NCBI GenBank assembly: GCA_964634815.1 | Contig: CAZWMD010000001.1 | Coordinates: forward strand, 62,001 to 126,000 | DNA: 64,000 bases | Direction of reading: 5' to 3' | Source: JALZVT01 sp964634815 | Lineage (GTDB): Bacteria > Pseudomonadota > Gammaproteobacteria > Pseudomonadales > Azotimanducaceae | Part shown: piece after piece, positions 34,503 through 43,451 of the stretch | Position numbering within the stretch: the first letter of the stretch is position 1 | Layout of the letters: each line of letters begins with the position of its first letter | Notes under the pieces: model-generated | What the model saw: the letters and a program-made list of their open reading frames with translations, nothing else | What the model was told of the DNA's origin: nothing | Database searches by the model: none | Program-made: the position numbers and the translations under genes

Positions 34503-35347
34503 TTGCCGCAGGCAGACTTCAGGGGCAGGTTGCGGCGGTTACTGGCGCTGGCTCGGGAATGGGCCGCGCGATTGCCTGTTGTTTGGCTAATGCGGGTTGC
34601 CATGTTGCGATTAGTGATGTTGATGAAGATGGTCTTGCTGGCACTGCAGAGAAGCTAACGTCAGCCTCCGGCGAGGTACAGGTGACCAGGGTCGATGTGG
34701 CGGATCGAGCTGCTGTTGAAGCCTGGGCGGCGGCGACTGCAAAACGCTTTTCACGCGTGAACTTTGTATTCAACAACGCCGGTGTCTCGGTAACTGGCGG
34801 CGTGGAAGTGTTGAGCCAGCAAGACTTTGAATGGCTCATGGATATTAATTTCTGGGGCGTTGTGCACGGTACCCAGGCGTTTCTGCCCTATTTGCACGCC
34901 GCGAACCATGGCCACATCGTTAACACGGCCAGCATTTTTGGCATCATTGCCGTGCCTACTCAGGCGGCCTATAACGCCTCCAAGTTTGCAGTACGCGGCT
35001 TTACAGAGGCTCTTCGCCAGGAACTGCGGGACAGCCACATTGGTGTGAGCTGTGTTTGCCCGGGTGGCGTGAAAACCAACATCGTCAAACGTTCGCGATA
35101 TGTACCACAAGACAACGCGGCACCAACGCTCGAAACCATGGCCGCGTCCTTCGAAGAACTAGCCGGGTTAACCTCAGATCAAGCAGCCGAGATCATTGTG
35201 CGCGGTATGTTGAAGAATAAGGCGCGCATCCTGGTTGGCAAAGATGCGCAGCTGGTTGCGTTTTTGACTCAGTTGCTGCCAGTCAGCTACCCGAAGGTCT
35301 TGCGCTGGTTGCGTGAGCGCCGCGACGATGAGGGATTACCGCTATAG
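34499..35347 (+). CDS. Short-chain dehydrogenase/reductase
   Basis: A 282-residue classical SDR: nucleotide loop TGAGSGMGRAIA (~16-27), NNAG-containing VFNNAGVSVTGG, catalytic Ser in NTASIFGIIAV and the YNASK catalytic pair. The PG motif follows in CVCPGGVKTNI. The ~35 extra residues at the C-terminus are basic (WLRERRDDEG). It is coupled to the saccharopine-dehydrogenase-like gene before it. The substrate is not known; the pair could reduce a lipid or ketone. Confidence 0.9.
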   Translation: MIAAGRLQGQVAAVTGAGSGMGRAIACCLANAGCHVAISDVDEDGLAGTAEKLTSASGEVQVTRVDVADRAAVEAWAAATAKRFSRVNFVFNNAGVSVTGGVEVLSQQDFEWLMDINFWGVVHGTQAFLPYLHAANHGHIVNTASIFGIIAVPTQAAYNASKFAVRGFTEALRQELRDSHIGVSCVCPGGVKTNIVKRSRYVPQDNAAPTLETMAASFEELAGLTSDQAAEIIVRGMLKNKARILVGKDAQLVAFLTQLLPVSYPKVLRWLRERRDDEGLPL

Positions 35348-35348
35348 A

Positions 35349-36062
35349 TCAGGGCTTGCCATCTATTGCGTCGGTCAAGGGGATGAACTGATCGCCCTCC
35401 TTGATGTGGGGTACGCCGTCGAGATACACAAGTTTGTTTTTTAGATGCGCAGGGATTTGGTTCGCGCCACGTCCGGCGACTACCCCGGGAGTACTCCGAG
35501 TATTGCCTGATGTGACGGGTGGAAGTTTCAGGTCGCTGGTTTGTCCGCTTTGAGTGTCGTGGGTGCGTAACCGGAAACGCCCAGCCTTGGTGGGGTCGGT
35601 GCTGGTTGAAGATGTATTGCTCGATACAGTGGGCTTTTTCGGCTCCACAATCTGGCGACCGTTCGGCAGACGCTGGTTGCCGGCTCTGTTCGGAATGGCT
35701 TCAGTTTTGGCGGAGGTAGCGACGCTGCTCACGCCAGCCGACAGACCAGACCGGGTGCTGGTGATATAGGCGTCGGTGAAGCCAGCAATCTGGAGGCGTG
35801 CGAGCGCTGCACGGGCGTCGCTGCGAGATTCGAAACGACCCACCGAAACACGAGTTATGCCGTCGTCGCTCTGGTTCACTAGCACCTCACCGTGCTGGCT
35901 GGCCTCGTTAGTGAAAGTCGGGTTTGGTGCGGCGCCAAAGGCTCCGATCTGCACGGTCCAATCGGCTGCCATCGCGCTGCTTGCACACAAGGTAAACAAA
36001 CTGGCCATGGCGACCTGGCCGAGTTTCTGTCTGAGCCCTTTGCCGGGCGTTTTGGTGTTCAT
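35349..36062 (-). CDS. SPOR-domain exported protein
   Basis: A ~237-residue protein with a signal peptide (MASLFTLCASSAMA, cut before ADWTVQ) followed at once by a SPOR domain (~34-105: WTVQIGAFGAAPNPTF, VSVGRFESRSDARAALARLQ, AYITST), which binds denuded septal peptidoglycan. The rest is Ser/Thr/Pro-rich with no fold seen, ending in a short conserved-looking YLDGVPHIKEGDQFIPL. Such proteins usually act in the periplasm at division sites. The ATG at 36062 is chosen; one at 36083 would add 7 residues. Its stop is 1 base from the SDR stop on the other strand. Confidence 0.8.
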   Translation of the reverse strand: MNTKTPGKGLRQKLGQVAMASLFTLCASSAMAADWTVQIGAFGAAPNPTFTNEASQHGEVLVNQSDDGITRVSVGRFESRSDARAALARLQIAGFTDAYITSTRSGLSAGVSSVATSAKTEAIPNRAGNQRLPNGRQIVEPKKPTVSSNTSSTSTDPTKAGRFRLRTHDTQSGQTSDLKLPPVTSGNTRSTPGVVAGRGANQIPAHLKNKLVYLDGVPHIKEGDQFIPLTDAIDGKP

Positions 36063-36139
36063 ACTGTTGGGCAATATAGCCATTTTGCTGTGCCTCCGGG
36101 TTGTATCTGCACGAACTTGTCGCGGTTAAACCGTTCTGA

Positions 36140-36967
36140 TCAGGCTTCCTTGTTTGTCGTAGCGGTTGTTGCGGTCTGGGCTGCTGTGGTTGCAGCAGCG
36201 ATTTCTTTCATGCGTAACAGGCGTTTTTGATAACGCGTTTGCACGATGTCCGTAAGAACCAGAGTGCCAATCACAAAATAGAAGGTGGTTTTACTCATCT
36301 GCTGGATTTCTCCATCGAACAGCGTTAGATGGGCGAGATGGCCTCCTTCGGTAAGCAACATGATGCCGACGACAAACAAAATGAACAGGCCCAGCACCTC
36401 ATACATCCTGTTTTTCTGCAGAAAGTCCGACACCGTATCAACCAAGAGAATCATTAGCAGACCACCAATAACGATGGCAGTGGCCATGATCGCAAACACA
36501 TCCGTTAGCGCCATCGCTGACAAAATTGAGTCAAATGAAAACACCAGGTTCATCAACACAATCCAGGTTATGACGGCCGCCGCGCTCTTGGGCTCGCGAT
36601 TTTCGTTTTCAAGATCGTCGAGACTCATCATATGCAGCACCTCTTTGGTGGCCGTATAGAGGATGAAAATACCGCCAAGAAGCACAATCAGGGCGTGCAG
36701 ATTGAAAGTGCATTCGATGATGCCTTCAATGTGGATGGAGAACAGTGGATCTTGAAAGTAGCCAATGACACTTGTCAGCAGGAACAGCAGAACGATCCGC
36801 AACACCACGGCAATGGCGATACCCAGTTTTCGCACCCTGGCTTGATCCGCCACCGGGGCTCTTTTGGATTCCAGAGAAATGTAGAGCAGGTTGTCGAACC
36901 CCAGCACGGCCTGGAGCAGTACCAGCATGATGAGGGTAACAAGATTGTCTAGGCTGAAAAGATCCAT
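36140..36967 (-). CDS. TerC family integral membrane protein
   Basis: A 275-residue protein with about seven membrane helices and the TerC signature: acidic residues within helices in AVLGFDNLLYISLES and VFSFDSILSAMALTDV. TerC/Alx/MntP-type proteins are thought to export metal ions such as manganese; the ion here is not known. The C-terminal tail is Lys/Thr/Ala-rich. Upstream, bases 37001-37020 form a 7-base hairpin (AGGCGGT/ACCGCCT), next to a tandem ACACCACAGCT repeat, of unknown role. Confidence 0.88.
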   Translation of the reverse strand: MDLFSLDNLVTLIMLVLLQAVLGFDNLLYISLESKRAPVADQARVRKLGIAIAVVLRIVLLFLLTSVIGYFQDPLFSIHIEGIIECTFNLHALIVLLGGIFILYTATKEVLHMMSLDDLENENREPKSAAAVITWIVLMNLVFSFDSILSAMALTDVFAIMATAIVIGGLLMILLVDTVSDFLQKNRMYEVLGLFILFVVGIMLLTEGGHLAHLTLFDGEIQQMSKTTFYFVIGTLVLTDIVQTRYQKRLLRMKEIAAATTAAQTATTATTNKEA

Positions 36968-37069
36968 GGCGTATACGTTATCTTCTGTCTGGCGTCTGTT
37001 AGGCGGTTAGTTTACCGCCTTTACACCACAGCTACACCACAGCTAGTCCATGGGACCAGCAGGTTTTAC

Positions 37070-38023
37070 CTATTGGTTGGCCAGCCAGTCATCATCAGAC
37101 CCTTCCTCCAGATCCGCACACAGTGGCGTAGACAGATAGCGTTCGCCGGTATCGGGCAGCATGACTAAAACTACGCTGCCTTCAGCGGCGTTTTCCGCTA
37201 CGCGCAAGCCTGCGGCAAGGGTTGCACCAGCAGAAATGCCGGTAAAAATACCTTCTCGTTGAGCAAGCGTATGGGCGGCGGCGATGCTTTCATCGCCGCT
37301 GACCGTTAGCAGCTCATCGACGATGTCGCGATTAAGGACAGAAGGAACAAAATCTGGAGTCCAGCCCTGAATCTTGTGTGGGCTCCATTCATTACCTGAT
37401 AAAAGCGCCGCTTCTTCGGGCTCCACCGCGATGATTTTGATATCAGGCCGAGCTGCCTTCAGTACTTCCCCGGTGCCGGTCAGTGTGCCACCGGTTCCCC
37501 ATCCTGTGACAAAGTAGTCGAGCCGTTCACCCGCGAAGTCACGCAGAATTTCCGGTCCGGTGGTATTGCGGTGATAAGCGGGGTTTGCCGGGTTGTCGAA
37601 CTGGCGGCTGAGGAACCAGCCGTGTTGCTCCGCCAGCTGTTCGGCGCGTTTCACCATGCCAGAGCCCTTTTCAGCCGCTGGAGTCAAAATAACCTTGGCT
37701 CCCAGCGCCCGCATGATTTTTCGACGTTCCACAGAAAAGGTTTCGACCATCGTGGCCACAAACGGATGACCCAGTGCGGCACAAACCATCGCCAGTGCGA
37801 TGCCGGTATTACCAGAGGTGGCTTCGACGACCGTCTGTCCCGGTTTCAGGGCGCCGCTCATTCGGGCGTCCGTAATGATCGCGTAGGCCAGGCGATCCTT
37901 AACCGAGGCCATGGGATTGAACGATTCAACCTTAACGTGAACGGTTTTTCCGGCAGGGGCAATTTGGTTCAACCGAACGATCGGTGTATTACCAATGGTG
38001 TCAAGAATGCTGTTAAAACGCAT
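37070..38023 (-). CDS. cysK: Cysteine synthase A (O-acetylserine sulfhydrylase)
   Basis: CysK makes cysteine from O-acetylserine and sulfide with pyridoxal phosphate. The 317-residue protein has the PLP lysine in FNPMASVKDRLAYAI (~41), the substrate loop EATSGNTGIALA and the phosphate-binding GWGTGGTLTGTG. The ATG at 38023 gives MRFNSILDTIGNTPIVRLNQ, the normal family start; the long upstream frame extension to 38158 is not conserved. The ending (LCADLEEGSDDDWLANQ) is acidic. It diverges from the alr side. Confidence 0.96.
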   Translation of the reverse strand: MRFNSILDTIGNTPIVRLNQIAPAGKTVHVKVESFNPMASVKDRLAYAIITDARMSGALKPGQTVVEATSGNTGIALAMVCAALGHPFVATMVETFSVERRKIMRALGAKVILTPAAEKGSGMVKRAEQLAEQHGWFLSRQFDNPANPAYHRNTTGPEILRDFAGERLDYFVTGWGTGGTLTGTGEVLKAARPDIKIIAVEPEEAALLSGNEWSPHKIQGWTPDFVPSVLNRDIVDELLTVSGDESIAAAHTLAQREGIFTGISAGATLAAGLRVAENAAEGSVVLVMLPDTGERYLSTPLCADLEEGSDDDWLANQ

Positions 38024-38529
38024 GGTGATCCTTGTTGATTGGGAGTTTCTCGTAAACGAGTGTCTCGGGGACTGAGCACTTGGGTACAGGTTAACGCCCA
38101 ACCCACATTTGTCATACCACAAAAAATGAGTGAAAGTGGGCGTTCGGTATTGGTGCATTGTACAAACCAGCGGGGTTGTTTTTGCAAGGACTCAAAGTAT
38201 CGGATGGTTCGACATTGGATTTGTCGCAGGCCTCCGAACAAACAAATTTAGCAACGGACTTATTAACGGAAGGTGTCGACCGACGTCAGCGTCGCGGCTC
38301 GCGGGATAGGCGCAAAACGCGTAATCCTGTCTTCGAGGCGCGTGCGCGACGGGTAGGCATGGCGCTCGACAGGCGACGAGCCAAAGCGCGCTGGGTGTCA
38401 GCGCTGCGGGAACGCTGTGCAGCCTGGTGGCGGCCCATGCGTCGTACCCAGGGAGCAGGCGACTAGCCAGCCGAACTGTGTCCAGTCGGATGGTGGCGCT
38501 GTCGTTCCCGGCATTTTAGGAACCTTAGT
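38024..38529. other. 506-base region between cysK and alr
   Basis: This divergent spacer must carry the promoters of cysK (minus) and alr (plus). I see no clear -35/-10 pair. It also contains one open frame, 38158-38466, treated separately. A ribosome binding site AGGAAC lies about 9 bases before the alr GTG. No RNA gene is recognisable. Confidence 0.5.
38158..38466 (+). CDS. Possible small Arg-rich protein, doubtful
   Basis: A 102-codon open frame with only TTG starts near its beginning. The product is strongly basic in its second half (DRRQRRGSRDRRKTRN, then ARARRVGMALDRRRAKARW), ending AAWWRPMRRTQGAGD. I recognise no family. GC-rich, arginine-rich open frames arise by chance, and there is no good ribosome binding site, so this may not be a gene. 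If real, a nucleic-acid-binding protein would be the first guess. Confidence 0.25.
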   Translation: MYKPAGLFLQGLKVSDGSTLDLSQASEQTNLATDLLTEGVDRRQRRGSRDRRKTRNPVFEARARRVGMALDRRRAKARWVSALRERCAAWWRPMRRTQGAGD

Positions 38530-39609
38530 GTGAGTGCGGACCCAGGTGGCACCAGTCGTGTTGTTGTAGATCTCGCTGCTCTTGGAGCGAATTACCGCTA
38601 CCTCAAATATCGCTCACGCAAGCGCTGTGCCGGCGTAGTTAAAGCCAATGCTTATGGGCTTGGCTTCGAACCCGTGGTGTCTACCCTCGCGGCCGAAGGC
38701 TGCGAAGATATTTTTGTGGCTACTTTGCCCGAAGCACTTCAGGTCCGGGCGCATTTTCCTGATCTTCGAATATTGGCTCTCAGTGGTGTCGTGGATGCCG
38801 CGTCGGCAGGACGAGCTGCCGAAGCCAATATCGAGCCCGTGATAAATAGCGCAGAGCAGGCGCATTGTTGGTTACCTTATGCGAGCCAGCCGTTGACGCT
38901 GCATGTCGATACGGGAATGCAGCGTCTGGGACTGCCGTTGGCTGAGCTCTCGGTGGTTGACTGGTCTGTATTCAATGTTGCCATGGTGATGACGCACCTG
39001 GCTTGTGCCGATCAACCTGATCACCCACTGAATCAGCGGCAGCTGGAGCGCTTCGAAAAAGTTTGTCAGTCTTTTCCTGGTACCCCCACATCCATAGCAA
39101 ATTCTGCTGGCTGTTTGTTGCCCGAGGCCTGGCACGGTGACCTCACCCGGCCAGGCATTGGACTCTATGGCGGCCACCCGCAGAACCGGATTCCTGATAA
39201 CCCCCTGCAAGCAGTTGTGCATCTTCAAGGTAAGGTTGTTGCCCGGCGCAGCATTGAGCCCGGCACTGAAGTCGGTTACGGGGCAACCTTTGTTGCTTCG
39301 CGCTCCACGCAGTTGGCGGTTGTGGGGCTTGGCTATGCCGACGGCCTGCCCCGCAGTCTGTCCAGCACCGGTGAGGTGAGCTTCGCTAGTGTTCGAGCTC
39401 CGATCATTGGCCGGGTGTCTATGGACCTGACTCATGTTGATGTGACCGATCTTGGCCCGTCGATGAGCGATGCTCCGCAGTTAGGAGACTGGGTAGAATT
39501 TTTGGGCAGCGATATTGGGGTCGACGAAGTGGCACAATGGGCCAACACCATTGGGCTGGAGATTCTCTGTGGCCTGGGGCGGCGACCCTACTGGGAGTAT
39601 CGCCGCTAG
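38530..39609 (+). CDS. alr: Alanine racemase
   Basis: Alr makes D-alanine for peptidoglycan with pyridoxal phosphate. The 359-residue protein has the PLP lysine in VVKANAYGLGFEP (~37-49), the substrate-side LHVDTGMQRLGLP, and the catalytic tyrosine block EVGYGATFVAS on the second domain, followed by VSMDLTHVDVTDLG. It begins with GTG, with AGGA at a fair distance. The SDR gene of the next cluster starts 22 bases after its stop, so they may share a transcript. Confidence 0.95.
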   Translation: MSADPGGTSRVVVDLAALGANYRYLKYRSRKRCAGVVKANAYGLGFEPVVSTLAAEGCEDIFVATLPEALQVRAHFPDLRILALSGVVDAASAGRAAEANIEPVINSAEQAHCWLPYASQPLTLHVDTGMQRLGLPLAELSVVDWSVFNVAMVMTHLACADQPDHPLNQRQLERFEKVCQSFPGTPTSIANSAGCLLPEAWHGDLTRPGIGLYGGHPQNRIPDNPLQAVVHLQGKVVARRSIEPGTEVGYGATFVASRSTQLAVVGLGYADGLPRSLSSTGEVSFASVRAPIIGRVSMDLTHVDVTDLGPSMSDAPQLGDWVEFLGSDIGVDEVAQWANTIGLEILCGLGRRPYWEYRR

Positions 39610-39631
39610 TGAGTTAAGGACACAGTAATCT

Positions 39632-40525
39632 GTGCACAACCATTACGCAGCGACTGACAACACCATGACAATGCAGAGATCCGCCTCTACCAGTGATATC
39701 AGTGGCTGTAACAAGAATGGCTTGCTGGCAGGGCAGGTTGCTCTGGTGACAGGCGCAAGTGGGGGTATTGGTGAGTACATTGCAAAGCGCTATGCGATGG
39801 AAGGTGCACGTGTTGTGGTCTCGGCGCGGACCGTCGATAGTGGGGATCACTATCTGCCTGGCGGCATAAAAGATACGGTTCAGGCGATTAACGATGCCGG
39901 TGGCGAAGCCTTTGCGGTACCCAGCGATCTGTCAAAACACGAAGACCGGGCGCGTCTTGTTGATGAAACCCATACACGTTTCGGGGCTTGCGATATTCTG
40001 GTGAACAACGCAGCCATTACCTACTTCACACCGGTTGCGCAGTTTCAGCAGAAACACTACGACCTTATGATGGACGTTCAGGTGTGGGCGCCATTTTATC
40101 TATCACAGCTTGTACTGCCTGGTATGCGCAAGCGAGGACACGGCCGAATTCTCAATGTCTCCTCTGGTGCGGCGATGCACCCGGACAAGACGTTGATGGC
40201 TCGCGGTTCAACGGTGTATGGCATGTGTAAGGCTGCTCTTGAGCGATTCACAACAGGTCTTGCCCAGGAAACTTACAACGACGGCATTGGCGTTAACGTG
40301 ATCTCGCCAGGGCTGGTTGCAACGCCCGGAGTGGAGCACCATAAACTGATCAATGATTCGAACCGAGATAGTGTTACGCCGGTAGAACACATGGCGGAGG
40401 CCTGTTTGCGCCTGGTTCATGGAGACACTCAAGAACTGACCGGCCGTATAGACCACGCCGACGAAGTTATGAAAGAGTTTTCACTAAATGCGGTTGATAT
40501 AGACGCCACCTTCCAAAAAATTTAA
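39632..40525 (+). CDS. Short-chain dehydrogenase/reductase, first gene of the SDR-aminotransferase cluster
   Basis: A 297-residue classical SDR with VTGASGGIGEYIA (~39-51), DILVNNAAITYF, catalytic Ser in LNVSSGAAMHP and a YGMCK catalytic pair (in the place of YxxxK). The stretch after the first helix is longer than usual (TVDSGDHYLPGGIKDTVQ), as in SDRs of the fatty-acyl or diol type with a PG motif VISPGLVATPG. The GTG start has AAGGA 5' of it; ATGs at 39665 and 39671 are alternatives. The aminotransferase follows 13 bases later. A keto substrate shared with that enzyme is likely but not proven. Confidence 0.88.
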   Translation: MHNHYAATDNTMTMQRSASTSDISGCNKNGLLAGQVALVTGASGGIGEYIAKRYAMEGARVVVSARTVDSGDHYLPGGIKDTVQAINDAGGEAFAVPSDLSKHEDRARLVDETHTRFGACDILVNNAAITYFTPVAQFQQKHYDLMMDVQVWAPFYLSQLVLPGMRKRGHGRILNVSSGAAMHPDKTLMARGSTVYGMCKAALERFTTGLAQETYNDGIGVNVISPGLVATPGVEHHKLINDSNRDSVTPVEHMAEACLRLVHGDTQELTGRIDHADEVMKEFSLNAVDIDATFQKI

Positions 40526-40538
40526 CAGGAGACTGCTA

Positions 40539-41933
40539 ATGGCCAAGCTGCTGCACAACGAGTTTGCACCGGATTCCATTCAGGCCAAAGATCTCGAATA
40601 CGTTTTGCACCCCACGACAAATCTTGCCCAGCATATGCAGACTGGGCCGATGGTTATCGAACGGGCGAAGGGTGTTTACCTCTACGACGACAAGGGTAAG
40701 CAGTACCTGGAAGGCATGGCGGGGCTTTGGTGTACCTCGCTTGGTTATGGCGAGGAAGAGCTTATTCAAACTGCGACAGAGCAGATGCGTAAGCTCAGCT
40801 ATTCGCAGTTGTTTGCCAGCAAGACGAATGAGCCGAGCGTATTACTGGCAGAAAAGCTGTGCTCGATTGTACCCATGGAAAATGCGCGAGCGTTTTTTGG
40901 ACTATCTGGGTCTGATGCCAACGATACCCAGGTAAAGCTCATGCGTTATTACAACAATGCAATTGGCAGACCTGAGAAGAAAAAGATCATCTCCCGGCAG
41001 CGCGGATACCACGGAGTTACCTTTGCGTCTGGCAGTCTCACCGGTCTCCCCGCGTTTCATAAGCACTTTGATTTACCCATGGACGGAGTGCTGCATACGG
41101 ATGCGCCGCACTATTATCGAGGACATAGGCCAGGAGAAACAGAGGATCAGTTTGTAAATCGTCTGGTTGGCAATCTTGAAAAGCTGATTTTCAGAGAAGG
41201 ACCTGAAACGATTGCGGCTTTCATTGCCGAACCAGTGCCTGGAGCTGGTGGCGTGTTTGTGCCACCTAAGGGTTATTACGAGAAAGTACAGGCTGTACTG
41301 CAGGCGCACGATATTCTCTTTATCGCTGATGAAGTAATAAATGGATTTGGTCGATTGGGTGAGCCCTTTGGTTGCCAGGCTATGGGTATTTCTCCTGATA
41401 CCATGAGCTTTGCCAAAGCCATCTCTTCGGCTTACCTGCCAATGTCTGCTGTCACCGTGCCCGAGTTTTTGTTTGAAACCCTGGTTGATGCCAGTCGTGA
41501 ACTCGGTAACTTTGGTCATGGTTTTACCTACACCGGGCATCCGGTCTGTGCTGCGGTTGCGCTCCGTACTCTAGAGATCTACGAAGAGCGCGACCTTTAT
41601 GCCCACGCCGCCAAACTATCAGTGCCATTTCAGAACGCTTTGAACAGTTTTGCCGAACATGATCTGGTGGGTGAAACCCGCGGAAAGGGGTTGCTGGGCG
41701 CAGTAGAACTGGTTGCCGACAAATCAACTGGCCAGGCGTTCGAACCTGCCAGGGGCGTTGGGGCCTATTGTGCCCATGCGGCTCAGGAGCGAGGTCTTAT
41801 TGTTCGAAACCTCGGCGACTCGATTGCATTCTGTCCGCCGATTATTATCTCTGATGCTCAGGTAGACGAGCTGTTTGAGAAGTTCGCGGGTGCTCTTGAC
41901 GATACGAAGGCCTGGCTGCAAAAAGCAGCCTAG
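40539..41933 (+). CDS. Class III (omega) aminotransferase
   Basis: A 464-residue PLP enzyme of the class III family. Visible are MAGLWCTSLGYGEEELI, the cofactor-phosphate region GLSGSDANDTQVKLMRYYNN, HGVTFASGSLTG, the PLP-binding Asp in ILFIADEVINGFGRLG, and the Schiff-base lysine in SFAKAISSAYLPMSAV (~289). It is closest in feel to beta-alanine:pyruvate or polyamine omega-transaminases, which accept terminal amines. A good GGAG lies before the ATG. It sits between an SDR and an inactive ALDH-like protein, with 30 bases to the latter. The amine substrate cannot be told from sequence alone. Confidence 0.93.
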   Translation: MAKLLHNEFAPDSIQAKDLEYVLHPTTNLAQHMQTGPMVIERAKGVYLYDDKGKQYLEGMAGLWCTSLGYGEEELIQTATEQMRKLSYSQLFASKTNEPSVLLAEKLCSIVPMENARAFFGLSGSDANDTQVKLMRYYNNAIGRPEKKKIISRQRGYHGVTFASGSLTGLPAFHKHFDLPMDGVLHTDAPHYYRGHRPGETEDQFVNRLVGNLEKLIFREGPETIAAFIAEPVPGAGGVFVPPKGYYEKVQAVLQAHDILFIADEVINGFGRLGEPFGCQAMGISPDTMSFAKAISSAYLPMSAVTVPEFLFETLVDASRELGNFGHGFTYTGHPVCAAVALRTLEIYEERDLYAHAAKLSVPFQNALNSFAEHDLVGETRGKGLLGAVELVADKSTGQAFEPARGVGAYCAHAAQERGLIVRNLGDSIAFCPPIIISDAQVDELFEKFAGALDDTKAWLQKAA

Positions 41934-41963
41934 CCGTCGAACGTTTTTCAAACAGCCTGTTTT

Positions 41964-43451
41964 ATGGTCGGCCTGGCGCCAAAATTTGATCTGCTGCGAG
42001 AGCATTGGGGCGTGTTGGCTGCGACTGATGAGCCTGGTCGACGAGTACTAAATGTTGTGGCGCCGTTTTCGGGCCAGATGATTGCACAGGTAGATGTGGC
42101 AGGAGAACGCCACGTGCAAGACGCGCTTTTTGCGGCGTTCTCAATGTTTCGGCAAAAAGATCGTTGGTTATCGGTGCAAAGACGTATCCACGTCCTGAAA
42201 AAAGTTGATCAACTGCTTGGCGACAACGATGCATTGCTCGCCCGAGAAGCGGCAAGGGAGAGCGGCCGTGCGTTGCGCTGGTGTCGAGACGATGTGTTGC
42301 ATGCGCGTCTCGATGCCAGAGCCGGGATTGCTCAACTCCAACGCCAGCTAACACAGACCATTGCTACCGGACCTGTTTGCGCGCTAGATCAGGATAAACC
42401 ACTAGTACGCTTTAGCCTGGCTGAACCCATTGGCGCGGTTGTCGCTGTGTTGGGGCGTGAGAGTCCGCTGCGATATGCCGCTCGGACTTTGTTTGCAGCC
42501 GTTGCTGCGGGATGTCCAGTAATTATTAAACCAGCAGAAGATGTTCCGCTGAGTTGTTTGCGCCTTGTGCATCTGCTGCATGAAGCCGGACTGCCTCATG
42601 TTTGGTGTCAGAGCGTTGTCACCGAAACCCATGAAATAACCCGACAACTGGCCACCGATCCGCGGGTGGCCTTGTTCAGTTTTTGTGGTTCGGCCGATAT
42701 TGGATGGAGCCTGCGTTCACAGTTAAGCCCTGGAACGCGTGCTCTGCTTGATCATGGCAGTCTGATGCCAGCCATATTGACCCGGGATGCAGATCTGGAG
42801 CTGGCTGCCGAGGTTATTGCGGACAGTGGCTTTATGCAAAAGGCAGACGGTGGGGAAGCCATACGGCGAGTCTTTGTACCTGCTGGAGTCGGTGCTGAGT
42901 TTGCAGCACTGTTGAAGCGACGCAGTGAGGCAATTGTGCTTGGTGATCCACTTCAAGAGAGTACTGAGCTTGGGGTGCTTACGCGGGCGGAAGGCCCGAG
43001 GCAAACTCAACAGTGGGTCGAAGACGCGGCGAATGCTGGTGGCGAGGTTTTTTGCGGGGGTAAAAGCGTTGGTTTACAGGGCTATCTACCTACAGTTGTG
43101 CTCGATCCACCCCTTGATTCCAAAGTGTCTACGCAGCCGGTGTCTGCGCCATTGGTTGTATTGCACAGTGTTGATAGTGACGAACAAGCCTGTGAGCGAG
43201 CAAATGCACTGCCCCTTGCCCGCTCTGCTTTAATTTTTACGGCTAGCTCCGAACGTGCAGCGCAGCTGTCTCGATTGCTGGATGCAACGTCTATAGGAAT
43301 TAATCAGCAGCCCGACAATGATCATTCGCATCTGAATGGAAGCGGGTTTCGCCGTAGCGGCTTGGGTGGTATTGGCTTAGAAGCCTCACTTAATGCCATG
43401 CAAGTTGAGAAAGCGATAGAGGTTGCTGCATGGCAGCCAGAACCATTGTGA
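41964..43451 (+). CDS. Aldehyde dehydrogenase homologue lacking catalytic residues
   Basis: The 495-residue protein has the overall ALDH fold: PIGAVVAVLGRESPLRYAAR, GCPVIIKPAEDVPLSCLRLV, the nucleotide segment FSFCGSADIGWSL and the C-terminal GSGFRRSGLGGIGLEA. In ungapped comparison with ordinary ALDHs, the nucleophile Cys in FxNxGQxC is Gly297 (segment FMQKADGG), the general-base Glu of ELGGK is Asp263 (LDHGSL), and the Asn of PWNFP is Glu166. The EIFGPV glutamate is also gone (QPVSAP). No stop or frameshift is present, so the protein is kept but cannot be an ordinary dehydrogenase. A structural or regulatory role, or a new reaction, is possible. Confidence 0.85.
   Translation: MVGLAPKFDLLREHWGVLAATDEPGRRVLNVVAPFSGQMIAQVDVAGERHVQDALFAAFSMFRQKDRWLSVQRRIHVLKKVDQLLGDNDALLAREAARESGRALRWCRDDVLHARLDARAGIAQLQRQLTQTIATGPVCALDQDKPLVRFSLAEPIGAVVAVLGRESPLRYAARTLFAAVAAGCPVIIKPAEDVPLSCLRLVHLLHEAGLPHVWCQSVVTETHEITRQLATDPRVALFSFCGSADIGWSLRSQLSPGTRALLDHGSLMPAILTRDADLELAAEVIADSGFMQKADGGEAIRRVFVPAGVGAEFAALLKRRSEAIVLGDPLQESTELGVLTRAEGPRQTQQWVEDAANAGGEVFCGGKSVGLQGYLPTVVLDPPLDSKVSTQPVSAPLVVLHSVDSDEQACERANALPLARSALIFTASSERAAQLSRLLDATSIGINQQPDNDHSHLNGSGFRRSGLGGIGLEASLNAMQVEKAIEVAAWQPEPL

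Noticed and set aside
37001..37045. Hairpin AGGCGGT/ACCGCCT and tandem ACACCACAGCT as a cysK terminator
   Set aside because: On the minus strand, the strand of cysK, no T-run follows the stem; the role is unclear.
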